64,000 nt of DNA, from contig OX442424.1 of the NCBI GenBank assembly GCA_949361645.1, forward strand, positions 8,662,832 to 8,726,831, given 5' to 3'. This document shows, in pieces, positions 56,401 to 64,000 of the stretch. The position numbers and the translations under genes are program-made. The stretch comes from Spongilla lacustris (taxonomy: Eukaryota > Porifera > Demospongiae > Spongillida > Spongillidae). The notes under the pieces were generated by a model. It was not told where the DNA came from, did no database searches, and was given only the letters and a program-made list of their open reading frames with translations. How positions within the stretch are numbered: the first letter of the stretch is position 1; each line of letters opens with the position of its first letter.

Positions 56401-58118
56401 ATGCTTGGTATTAGAACTGCCTGGCTCAGGAATGAAGACTGTAAGGCCTGGGCCCTCGTCAGAGTACGAACAAGGTTTCCTCAGTGTGTCTCCTCCGCCT
56501 ATGTCTGCCCCTCCCCCTATGTTTGCCCCTCCCCCTGTGTCTGCCCCTCCCCCTGTGCCTTGCAGGGAAGGGTCCAGGGAGATAGACAAGCCAAGGGTGG
56601 CGATATCATGGGGCTCAAGAGAGCGCCATCTGTGTACAGTGAGAGGAGAGAGTGGGAGGGTGAGGGTGGGAGGGAGGAAAGGGTGGGAGGGTGGAGAGGG
56701 TGGGAGAGGGTGGAGAGGGTGGGAGGGAGGAAAGGGTGGGAGAGGGTGGAGAGGGTGGGAGAGGGTGGAGAGGGTGGGAGAGGGTGGAGAGGGTGGGAGG
56801 GAGGAAAGGGTGGGAGAGGGTGGAGAGGGTGGGAGAGGGTGGAGAGGGTGGGAGGGAGGAAAGGGTGGGAGAGGGTGGAGAGGGTGGGAGAGGGTGGAGA
56901 GGGTGGGAGAGGGTGGAAAGGGTGAGGCTTAAGTACACTCGAAATCCTTTCTTTCTAACCTCTCCTTGCTTGTTTCAAAGGCTAAGCCAATACCAGTGAC
57001 TAGGTGTGGGTGGAGCTGAACATAACGGAAGAGAGGCTGCAGAAGTGGTCAGGGGGAGGAGCCAAGGTGAGGTCAGGGGGAGGAGCCAAGGTAGGATACA
57101 GTGATAACATGTAATGGTGACAGATGAGTACAGGAGAATGGCTCACAGCTATGTGTTCCTGGAAGTTATGGAGATGGATGGGCACCTGGACCTTCTGTTG
57201 CAGGCTGTGAACCAAATTAATAGGAAACAGGGAATATAGCTGGATGAAGAGGTAATAGACAGCTGCATCCAGGTGTGGGTACAGCTGAGAAGGAACATTC
57301 TCTGTGAAGGTGGGAGATGTGTGAAACATGCCCATTGAACCACCCCCACCCCCACCCTTACCTAAAGTATGTGTTGCCCTGATGGTTGCAAGGTTATAAA
57401 AGATGTCCATCAGCTCCCCCAGGCGACCTCCAAGGTAGGAGGGGATTAGGGGGACCAGCGCAGCAACAACAAGGGCACTTGTGGTGAGTACCACAACGTC
57501 CTGACTCTCCTGTGGGAAGGGACCAGGTGCAACATGCAGGTGTGCAGTGGGTGCCCAGGCCATTTATTGCACCAAATTTTGTTTGGAGAGTATATACGTA
57601 CCCGGAGGTATTGTAGTATAGAGCTGAATAGCGGGTGCGCGGACAGCTTGTATAGCCAGCTCATCTGTGGGTTGAGATATCGACATCATAGCGGTATACT
57701 TTGGAGGTGACGACTTTTGATACATGCCACGTATTCGAACGCTTTCTTTTGAGGGTGGGGGGAACGAGGCCCTTACCTGCGAATTAAGTGCAAAGGCAAG
57801 CAGCCGTAGTACTCCGAGCCGAGTGGCCTTCACATGGATACATTCGTGCAATTTGTCAAAAAAATCCTGTTAAAGTGCGGTAAAAAGGTCCCAGCTGCGA
57901 CAAGGATGAAAGAATATGTTCTTTACCTGAGCGTGACTTGACTTAAGAGTAGTGAGGATCTTGAGTGCTCCCTTGGAGCCTTTTGATAGATAATAGTCAA
58001 TAAGAACTCTAAGCAGGTCTGGGCTCTCCGTATTGTCAAGTGCACGCTTCACACGTTCAGAGTGCTCGGAAGCTTCGCGTATGTGCACGGCATCTATTAA
58101 ACTAATATCTTCCATCAT
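50425..58118 (-). CDS. TSC1: Hamartin (TSC1)
   Basis: Hamartin stabilises tuberin and restrains Rheb and mTORC1. The N-terminal alpha-solenoid reads LLRVLIDYYLSKGSKGALKI-LTTLKS, CIHVKATRLGVLRLLAFALN, DVVVLTTSALVVAALVPLIP, PHLDAAVYYLFIQLYSLFPI-N and a block RWRSLEPHDI leading to SISLDPSL. A 500-residue disordered region in one exon (56589-54730) carries ASVGH repeats and (D/H)DQGDQSH repeats. The conserved second half begins SPLELLNRLLVRGEMVH, then DWMHFGG and QVALLHSQLLFERYQC, followed by coiled-coil exons (TRIIQMEEQCKKMEDSN, SLQIQLCSTEGQLRST, ELQQRLGEKDKQIGTLLRET). The last exon may end at the stop at 50427-50425 (VLATYMYT) or continue by splicing. Introns hold three large arrays. Start at 58118 (MMEDIS). 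Confidence 0.93.
50655..51160. repeat. 20-bp minisatellite in a TSC1 intron
   Basis: About 25 units of GAAGGTCTGCATACATATAT. Two longer units (GAAGGCCTGCCTGCATAC) lie near 50878 and 51003, about 125 bp apart, hinting at block duplication. On the coding strand each unit reads TATGCAG, an acceptor-like string. Confidence 0.95.
52020..52475. repeat. 20-bp minisatellite starting at a TSC1 splice donor
   Basis: About 20 units of CTCATACCTTCATCATCCTC type. On the coding strand the array starts within about 15 bp of the donor of the exon ending EDSN, and the units contain GTATGAGG and GTGAGGA, both donor-like. Confidence 0.88.
52640..54765. repeat. 2.1-kb satellite with 21-bp units and a 529-bp higher-order period, TSC1 intron
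   Basis: About 100 units based on CAAGGTCACCTCATAGCACT. Most are 21 bp; variant 22-bp units carry ACTTACAAGGCC. The variants recur at 52900, 53090, 53217, 53259, 53429, 53619, 53746 and 53788, that is, with a 529-bp period. From about 54316 to 54765 the units become 26/21-bp types that contain the end of the adjoining TSC1 exon and its GTAAGT donor (coding strand). Confidence 0.95.
55430..55685 (-). repeat. 24-bp coding repeat in TSC1
   Basis: About ten units encode DDQGDQSH-type octapeptides on the minus strand inside the long hamartin exon. The + strand reads CTGATCATCATGACTCTGGT. Confidence 0.92.
55910..56075 (-). repeat. 15-bp coding repeat in TSC1
   Basis: About eleven units of GAGGCGTGGCCAACA encode the pentapeptide ASVGH on the minus strand inside the hamartin exon. 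Confidence 0.95.
56645..56925. repeat. Purine-rich minisatellite in a TSC1 intron
   Basis: Repeats of GGGTGGGAGAGGGTGGAGA are organised in blocks marked by GGGAGGAAAGGG at 56667, 56723, 56798 and 56852. The array is strongly strand-asymmetric and immediately precedes an acceptor region. Confidence 0.88.
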
Positions 58119-58418
58119 CGCATGAACATGAACCGACTTGTACTTTTAAAAGATTGGCTAATTAAAATATACACGGCTACGTGACCACGTGATCAGTCGA
58201 GAATTAGTCGAGAATTAGTTAGCCTAGCGCCTCCAGACCTTTCTTAATTGTAATTGTTATTAACGCTACAAAAGTTATGACACGTGCATGGGGGCCGGGG
58301 GGTGGGGGGCCATTTAGCTAGTTAGGGGGGCGTACCTTAGGTGGTGATCATTTAGCGCCGCCCCTTACATGCCTGGGTACGTGACCAATCCACACGTGTA
58401 ATAGGGCCTATAAATAAT
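58119..58418. promoter_or_regulatory. Divergent promoter interval of TSC1 and AIMP1
   Basis: 300 bp between start codons. It contains CACGTGAT (about 58186-58193), a G-rich tract near 58290-58310 and a duplicated GAGAATTAGT at 58200-58219. No gene seen. Confidence 0.5.
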
Positions 58419-60366
58419 ATGACGGACGTGGAAAGGCTTAGTCGTGTGGAGAAGAGAGCGAAAGAGGCAGAGCTAACTCTTGAACAACTCAAGAAGTACG
58501 TGGAGGTTCTGAAAAACAATTCAGGTAAATACTTATATATCTACTTATTTCGACGTATCAATAGGCCTACCCCCGCGCAGGTAAATCGGCTGTAGAGTCC
58601 ACAAAGGTTAGTAACTGCAGTATTTTTAATAGTCAAAAGACCTTGTGCATACTTACATAGGTGGAAATACAGCACTTAAGCGAAGAAAACCAGAAACTCG
58701 AGAAGGAAGTGGAGAGACTTCGCGCAGCTCTTGTGACACTCGAAATAAAGAATGGAGGTAGACACGGACGTTGAAAAACGACTCAGGAAGCTAGATTTCC
58801 TTCCGTAGTTGTACAGGTACCGCCTCCAGGAGAAGTTAAGCAGCAGACAGCCTTGCCTGTTCCCGCCATGGCGGACGCCCAGGTGACACAGAGCAAAGAT
58901 CACGTGACAGACTCGGAGGAGAGCACTAAAAGGAAGGGTTCCAAGGAATCTACGCAGGATAAAAAGAAGAGTTCTGTGGAAGAAAGCAAACCAAGAAAGA
59001 AGTCGGATGATCCCACATCCCAGAAGCCTGGGGAGGAGGACAGTGAAACTGTGGACGTATCTAAACTGGATATGAGAGTTGGGAAAATACTTAATGTGAT
59101 GCGTCACCCTGATGCAGACAGCTTGTATGTGGAAGAAGGCAAGCAAGGGGAAGAGGGACCACCTGGTGATGGGGAAGAGGGAGGGTGTGGGGAAGAGGAA
59201 GAGGTGATGGAGTAGAGGGAGGAAGAGGTGACCACCTGGTGATGGGGAAGAGGGGGGGATGAGGGAGGGAGAGGTGACCACCTGGTAATGGGGAAGAGGG
59301 GGGATGAGGGAGGGAGAGGTGACCACCTGGTGATGGGGAAGAGGGGGGATGAGGGAGGGAGAGGTGACCACCTGGTGATGGGGAAGAGGGAGGAAGAGGT
59401 GATCACCTGGTGATGGGGAAGAGGGAGGGAGAGGTGACCACCTGGTGATGCATACTGACTATGTCCAACAGTGGACGTAGGAGAACCAAAACCTCGCACG
59501 GTTGTAAGTGGACTAGTCAAGCATATTCCACTGGAAGAAATGCAGGTATGTTGTCATGGTCACCTTGTGTAGCATTGAGCACTCCTTGCAGAACAGGATG
59601 GTGGTGCTGCTTTGCAACCTGAAGCCAGCAAAGTGAGAACATGTCATCCTATCACATGACCTATCCTATCACGTGACCAAAGCTAATAAGCTGTGGTAGC
59701 CTGTAACCCATGATGACATCACTGCTAGGCCTATAATAACTGTTGTTCTTATTCCCTAGGATGCGTGGGGTTACTTCCGAAGCCATGGTTATGTGTGGCA
59801 GCTCTCCAGAAAAGGTTGAGATCATCGATCCTCCCCCTGGGTCAGCTCCAGGAGACAGGGTCACTTTCCAAGGCTACCCTGGTAGGTTTCATTTGTGAGG
59901 GTGTGGAAGGTGGGGCTATGGAAGGTGGTGTGGGTGAGGGTGTGGAAGGTGGGGGTAGTACTGATTGTTCTCAGTGATGTGGGCTTGCATTGAGCCTGAT
60001 GTATGCTTTATTGTAGGCACCCCTGATGTATGCTTTGTTGTAGGCACCCCTGATGTATGCTTTGTTGTAGACATGCTTTGTTGTAGGCACCCCTGATGTA
60101 TGCTTTGTTGTAGACATGCTTTGTTGTAGGCACCCCTGATGTATGCTTTGTTGTAGACATGCTTTGTTGTAGGCACCCCTGATGTATGCTTTGTTGTAGG
60201 CACCCCTGATGTCCAGCTGAACCCAAAGAAGAAGATCTTTGAGCAGGTGCAGCCGGAACTAAGGGTATCTGAAGAAGGTGTGGCTTGTTACCGTGGAGTT
60301 CCATTTACTGTGGAAGGAAAAGGGGTGTGTAAAGTGATTAGCATGAAAAACAGTGCAATTAAGTAA
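58419..60366 (+). CDS. AIMP1: Multisynthetase complex protein AIMP1 (p43, EMAP-II)
   Basis: AIMP1 scaffolds the aminoacyl-tRNA synthetase complex and binds tRNA. The N-terminal coiled coil reads [20 protein letters not shown] and EEDQ-like heptads [19 protein letters not shown] Lys/Ser-rich linker follows. The EMAP-II OB-fold then reads [94 protein letters not shown] and [16 protein letters not shown] to the stop at 60364-60366. The intron after SLYVEE appears to use a GC donor (GAAG then GCAAGC). The acceptor before [11 protein letters not shown] is repeated six times in the intron. Divergent from TSC1. Confidence 0.95.
59150..59450. repeat. Minisatellite in the AIMP1 GC-AG intron
   Basis: About six units of GAGGTGACCACCTGGTGATG plus GGGAAGAGGG-type spacer with variable AGGGAGG tracts. 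The array fills most of the intron. Confidence 0.88.
60001..60206. repeat. Tandem array of 3' splice sites in AIMP1
   Basis: Six copies of TTGTAGGCACCCCTGATGT, the last of which is the real acceptor and exon start. Three shorter TTGTAGACATG units are interspersed. Spacings between full copies are 27, 43, 43, 43 and 27 bp. Confidence 0.93.
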
Positions 60367-60930
60367 GCACACCCCTAGTAAAATGTTTCCCCTTCTATAC
60401 AAAATGATCAAATGTGTATGGTGTGGCAAAGGTGTATTATTCTGTCAGTTCATTCATTGGTTCGTTATAATATTCATCCTGGGGCTAACGGTGGCGATCT
60501 TTTATCATGGGGTGAAAGCACACAAGTAGATATCCATGGGTGTAAGGCCATTGGAGGGTGTAAGGCCATTGGAAGGTGTAAGGCCATTGGAAGGTGTAAG
60601 ACCATTGGAAGGTGTAAGGCCATTGGAAGGTGTAAGGCCATTGGAGGGTGTAAGGCCATTGGAGGGTGTAAGGCCATTGGAAGGTGTAAGGCCATTGGAA
60701 GGTGTAAGGCCATTGGAAGGTGTAAGGCCATTGGAAGGTGTAAGGCCATTGGAGGGTGTAAGGCCATTGGAGGGTGTAAGGCCATTGGAAGGTGTAAGAC
60801 CTGTTGAAAGGCAATGACATGTGGCCTTATCAGTACATACCTACAAGTCACTTCAAACTACATATAGGCCAAACTAATTTTAAAACGATTGTAATGAGCA
60901 AATCCAAATATGTTGTTAAAACATGTGGAA
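60367..60930. repeat. 18-bp minisatellite downstream of AIMP1
   Basis: About fourteen units of GGTGTAAGGCCATTGGAA at 60537-60800, in two variants (GGAG and GAAG). The flanks contain no gene I can recognise. Confidence 0.9.
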
Positions 60931-60934
60931 GGCA

Positions 60935-61350
60935 AAAGAATGGATGGCTGTGGCTGGAGTCACTACGACATCCACTCCCTCAAATATGTACTTCATAATC
61001 TCCACTGCCCTGGTACACTGTTTCTGTGCATAGATGTACATGTACTCGATTGCACTGGTATTAGCTCGTTGTTATGAAAACAGTGTTTCAAGGTTAAATA
61101 GCAGGTCAATGGCAGCCAGCCAGTAGGGCACATTCTATTTCTGCGGCAAAGGATACCAAGTGGACCACCCAGGTCTCCTCCAGTATCACAGTCTCCTTCA
61201 CCTCTGCCCTAAGGGACTCCACAGGAACCCCATCCAGGAGAGATAAGCTTTTCCTGCTTCCAGCGCTCAGTAGATGCCTTGGTATCTGAGTCCACAATCC
61301 CCTTTAGGGGTGTGTGGCCGAGTTAGCATGTTTAATGAAGTCCACTGCTC
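60935..61350 (-). pseudogene. Decayed partial copy of the neighbouring FAAH-like gene
   Basis: Segments match the intact gene at 62087-63916. Examples are ATCCACTCCCTCAAATATGT, TCTCCACTGCCCTGGTACAC, GTCTCCTTCACCTCTGCCCT and TTCCAGCGCTCAGTAGATGC. An internal deletion joins the region coding AEVKE directly to the upstream region coding LDGVPV. Stops and frameshifts remove any long frame, and the amidase Ser-rich centre is absent. Best read as a tandem duplicate that lost its centre and decayed. Weaker similarity may extend to about 61400. Confidence 0.85.
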
Positions 61351-61399
61351 TCATGGCTACATCAGTGGGAGTAAATGTACCTGAGCGAAAGGGTATTAA

Positions 61400-62086
61400 G
61401 CCCTAAATGTGTTGCTCGAGACGGGACGGAGAAGGGTGGCCGGCGTACGTACATCATGCCAGGTGTAGCTAGCCGCATTGAAACCGTCGGCAGTGCGCAC
61501 ACATCTCAAATCTGCAGTCATTGGTTACAGTGTTCACCTGCATGGTCAAGTATACTAGTACCTAAGTACGTAGCGAATAGAAGGTTTGACTCAACAGACT
61601 CGCGTCCAGCGAGGAGTGTGGAACAGGTGAATCAGATTTAAATTTTCGACACCCACTGACAGATATTAGCCTTATATATTAGGTCTCGTTCAATAAATGA
61701 TCTGGCTCCTGAGCTTCAAATGCGTGCATGCATCATGAGAACGTAACCTCGGTAACAATCTGTGTGACACATGACTTAAAATATGCTTTTTGGGAACTTC
61801 CACATCAATTGTAATTTAGTATCTCATCTTAGCGATTGAGATGTGTGTTATATTTGCACACAGACACAGGCATACCATTTATGACAGCTACAATGCTGTT
61901 ACGTAATGACTCGTAATGGTGCCCTTAGGGTTAGGTACATCAAGGTGTTTATAACAGCTGCCCAAGGCACACATCCACTTAACAACTTTCCATTGTGCTG
62001 TGAAAGACAACTTGCAGAATACATGTACAAGGCTGCTAAGCAATCACATTTAAATACATTGTCCCTTTCTGAAAAATTAAATATAT
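61400..62086. other. Intergenic between FAAH remnant and FAAH-like gene
   Basis: No gene recognised. The sequence is AT-rich towards 61650-62080. Confidence 0.5.
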
Positions 62087-63916
62087 TCACGCTACGCTTG
62101 TCTCCAAAAGATCATATGACACTTGTGGCTTCTTGGGATGGAAACTTCCACTGTACTCAAGTGCCCATCCAGCCTGAAGGAGCACGTGTTCCTCGTGCCA
62201 CCGTCCCATTAGTTGCACACCAATAGGCAGACCACCCTTTGTGTAGCCCACTGGTAACACAAGACCTGGGATCCCCGTGAAGTTGGCAAGAAACGCAAAT
62301 CGCATGAGTTGGCCACTGGCTGTGGCGTCTGATATTCCTTTGGGAATGGCAGCTGGTATGATGGCTGGGGCAGGGATGGCTGTGGCTGGGGTGACTATGA
62401 CATCCACCCCCTTAAATATGTGCTTCATAATCTCCACTGCCCTGGTACGTTGCTTCTGTGCATTGATGTACTCAATTGCACTGGTATTGTAAGAAAATGC
62501 TAGCAGCAGCTGTGTCTCCAAATTAATTTCATCAAAGTGCCGATCGACGTCAGCTAGCAGAGCAGTTCCCATCTCAGTAGCAATGGTTACAAAGTGGGCC
62601 ACCCTGGTCTCCTCCAGCTCCGGGATCACTATCTCCTTCACCTCTGCCCCAAGGGACTCCATCTGCCCCACAGCAGCCTTGCACGCCGCCACCACTTCTG
62701 CATCTGCATGCTCAAAATACTTCCAATAAACGCCCACCCTAAGTCCTGCCAATTTGCTCACTCCTAGCCCTTTCAAAGAGGCCATCTTTCTATCTGATTC
62801 ATGTGAGATGATGTCTAGTACTATTGCACAATCCAGTACAGAGGCCCCCAGGGGTCCATGGGCCCCCACAGTGTAGGCAACAGGGAGTATGCCTTTGTCA
62901 TCCAAGGACCTGTTGGTAGGCTTTAGCCCTACCACCCCACACACTCCTGCAGGAATCCTGATGGAGCCGCCTCCATCTGATCCTAGAGCTACGGGGCACA
63001 GACCTGCAGCCACACACACGGCCGAACCAGAGGAGCTGCCTCCTGCAAAGTGACCAGGGTTGTGAGGGTTGCGGGCATGGAGGTGGTTTGTGTTTGGATT
63101 GGAGCCCAGAGTGCCCGTTCCAAACTCATGCATGTTGGCCACTCCAATCACCACTGCTCCAGCTTTCCTTAGTTTCTCTACAGACCCACCCTCCTCGATA
63201 CCCCGGGACAGCTCTGGGATGAAAGATGAACCACCGCGCAGTGCATACGGCTCCACCCTGAACTCTCCCTTCACTGCCACAGGAACCCCATCCAGGTGAG
63301 AGAGAGGCTTTCCCTGCTTCCAGCGCTCAGTAGATGCCTTGGCCATGGCTAACACAACGCTTGTATCCGAGTCCACGATCCCCCTCAGAGGGGGTGTGGC
63401 CGAGTTAGAGTGTTTAATGAAGTCCACTGCTCTCACGGCTACATCAGTGGGAGTGCATGTACCCGAGCGAAAGGCTTGGACGTAGTCCGCAATGGTTTTG
63501 AGGTGAAAACCATCGGCAACATGTATTCTGCTATCTATTAGTGGTTGTAGTACGCTTCTGTTGGCTTCGTGGTTGTCTTGATCCGATCGAGGGACGTCCG
63601 GGTAGTACGTAGGGTCTTCTGGAATGTAAAGATGAGTTAGAAGGTCCAAGCCGCTGGTTTTAGCGAGGAGTGGGACCAGTATGGCCTTTCCAACACGTGT
63701 GTACGCGATCCAAAGTAGGAACTGGAACAGAGAACCGGTGGCAGGGAGATCGAAGAGGTCCTTGCAATGGTAGGTGACCGTTTCTGGGTTGTCCAGGACT
63801 ACGCGAATTGGTGGTGCTACACGAACGCGTTGGGTTCCTCTATGAGGCCTGGGAGCTCTGAACAGGTAGTACCCGAGCAGGGCCAAAAGTACCAGCACCA
63901 ATGCTAACACAAACAT
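62087..63916 (-). CDS. FAAH: Fatty acid amide hydrolase-like amidase, intronless
   Basis: Amidase-signature enzymes of this group hydrolyse fatty acid amides such as N-acylethanolamines at membranes. The single exon encodes 609 residues. Residues 1-20 form a hydrophobic anchor (FVLALVLVLLALLGYYLF). The catalytic set is complete: Lys216 in VAVKGEF, the cis-Ser at about 294 in AGGSSSGSA, and the nucleophile Ser318 in GSDGGGSIRIPAG, 24 residues later as in FAAH. GVANMHEFGTGTLGSNPNTN and VGLKPTNR are further family blocks. The C-terminus PGLVLPVGYTKGGLPIGVQL closes the fold. The layout is more like plant-type FAAH and FAAH2-like proteins than mammalian FAAH1. Lack of introns among intron-rich neighbours is notable. 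The start is at 63916; the stop is at 62089-62087. Confidence 0.93.
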   Translation of the reverse strand: MFVLALVLVLLALLGYYLFRAPRPHRGTQRVRVAPPIRVVLDNPETVTYHCKDLFDLPATGSLFQFLLWIAYTRVGKAILVPLLAKTSGLDLLTHLYIPEDPTYYPDVPRSDQDNHEANRSVLQPLIDSRIHVADGFHLKTIADYVQAFRSGTCTPTDVAVRAVDFIKHSNSATPPLRGIVDSDTSVVLAMAKASTERWKQGKPLSHLDGVPVAVKGEFRVEPYALRGGSSFIPELSRGIEEGGSVEKLRKAGAVVIGVANMHEFGTGTLGSNPNTNHLHARNPHNPGHFAGGSSSGSAVCVAAGLCPVALGSDGGGSIRIPAGVCGVVGLKPTNRSLDDKGILPVAYTVGAHGPLGASVLDCAIVLDIISHESDRKMASLKGLGVSKLAGLRVGVYWKYFEHADAEVVAACKAAVGQMESLGAEVKEIVIPELEETRVAHFVTIATEMGTALLADVDRHFDEINLETQLLLAFSYNTSAIEYINAQKQRTRAVEIMKHIFKGVDVIVTPATAIPAPAIIPAAIPKGISDATASGQLMRFAFLANFTGIPGLVLPVGYTKGGLPIGVQLMGRWHEEHVLLQAGWALEYSGSFHPKKPQVSYDLLETSVA

Positions 63917-64000
63917 GCTCGACCGCGCTTTAGCTACAATAATAATTATAACGGTAGGAGTAATTTTAAAATTAGGTGTTGTCTCACAGCCCTTTGCGAC

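Overview
The window is nuclear DNA of an animal with a very compact genome. About two dozen protein-coding genes lie on both strands, most split by short GT-AG introns (several only 33-50 nt). Gene ends are often 100-170 bp apart, and several neighbouring pairs share short divergent promoters. DAXX, hamartin (TSC1), WDR47, SCYL3, RAD51AP1-like and CDK1 genes together indicate a metazoan. The compactness, tiny introns and LINE remnants with restriction-like endonuclease make a sponge (demosponge) my best guess; this is inference, because no marker gene here fixes the clade.

Layout: SKP1-like (+, 55-939); LINE remnants (1250-2700); orphan CARD-like protein (+, 2804-3631); NDUFA9 (-) and NUDT21/CFIm25 (+) as a divergent pair (3657-6227); SCYL3 pseudokinase (-, 6333-9975); two tandem GSTK1 genes (-, 10400-13574); a kelch-type gene (-, 13868-15210); a LINE remnant (-, 15960-16805); a calcineurin-A-like phosphatase joined to EF-hands (+, about 17977-20678); a long coiled-coil gene (-, about 20827-28629) with a tRNA-Asp and several large satellites in its introns; a SHIPPO-type ciliary protein (+, 29009-30081); CDK1 (-) and syntaxin-6 (-); WDR47 (+); RAD51AP1-like (-); DAXX (-); XPR1 (+); RPL5 (-); TRAPPC1 (+); a gene-poor stretch of diverged repeats (44073-46317); TRMT10 (+); ER mannosidase MAN1B1 (-); a FAM166/CIMIP2 ciliary protein (-); hamartin TSC1 (-, 50425-58118); AIMP1 (+, 58419-60366); a decayed FAAH copy (-, about 60935-61350) and an intact intronless FAAH-like amidase (-, 62087-63916).

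The genes are mostly housekeeping and do not form a pathway cluster. Recurring themes are cell cycle and ubiquitin (SKP1, CDK1), membrane traffic (STX6, TRAPPC1, SCYL3), cilia and microtubules (SHIPPO, CIMIP2, WDR47), and nutrient or phosphate sensing (TSC1, XPR1).

The most unusual property is the tandem repeats. More than fifteen minisatellite or microsatellite arrays sit mostly inside introns. In at least three genes (TSC1, the coiled-coil gene, AIMP1) the repeat unit contains a copy of the adjoining exon edge with its splice site, so the array looks seeded by duplication of a splice junction. The TSC1 array also has a 529-bp higher-order period. I found no evidence of a CRISPR, phage, operon-type or other prokaryotic system. 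All intron-exon structures were read by eye and are provisional.
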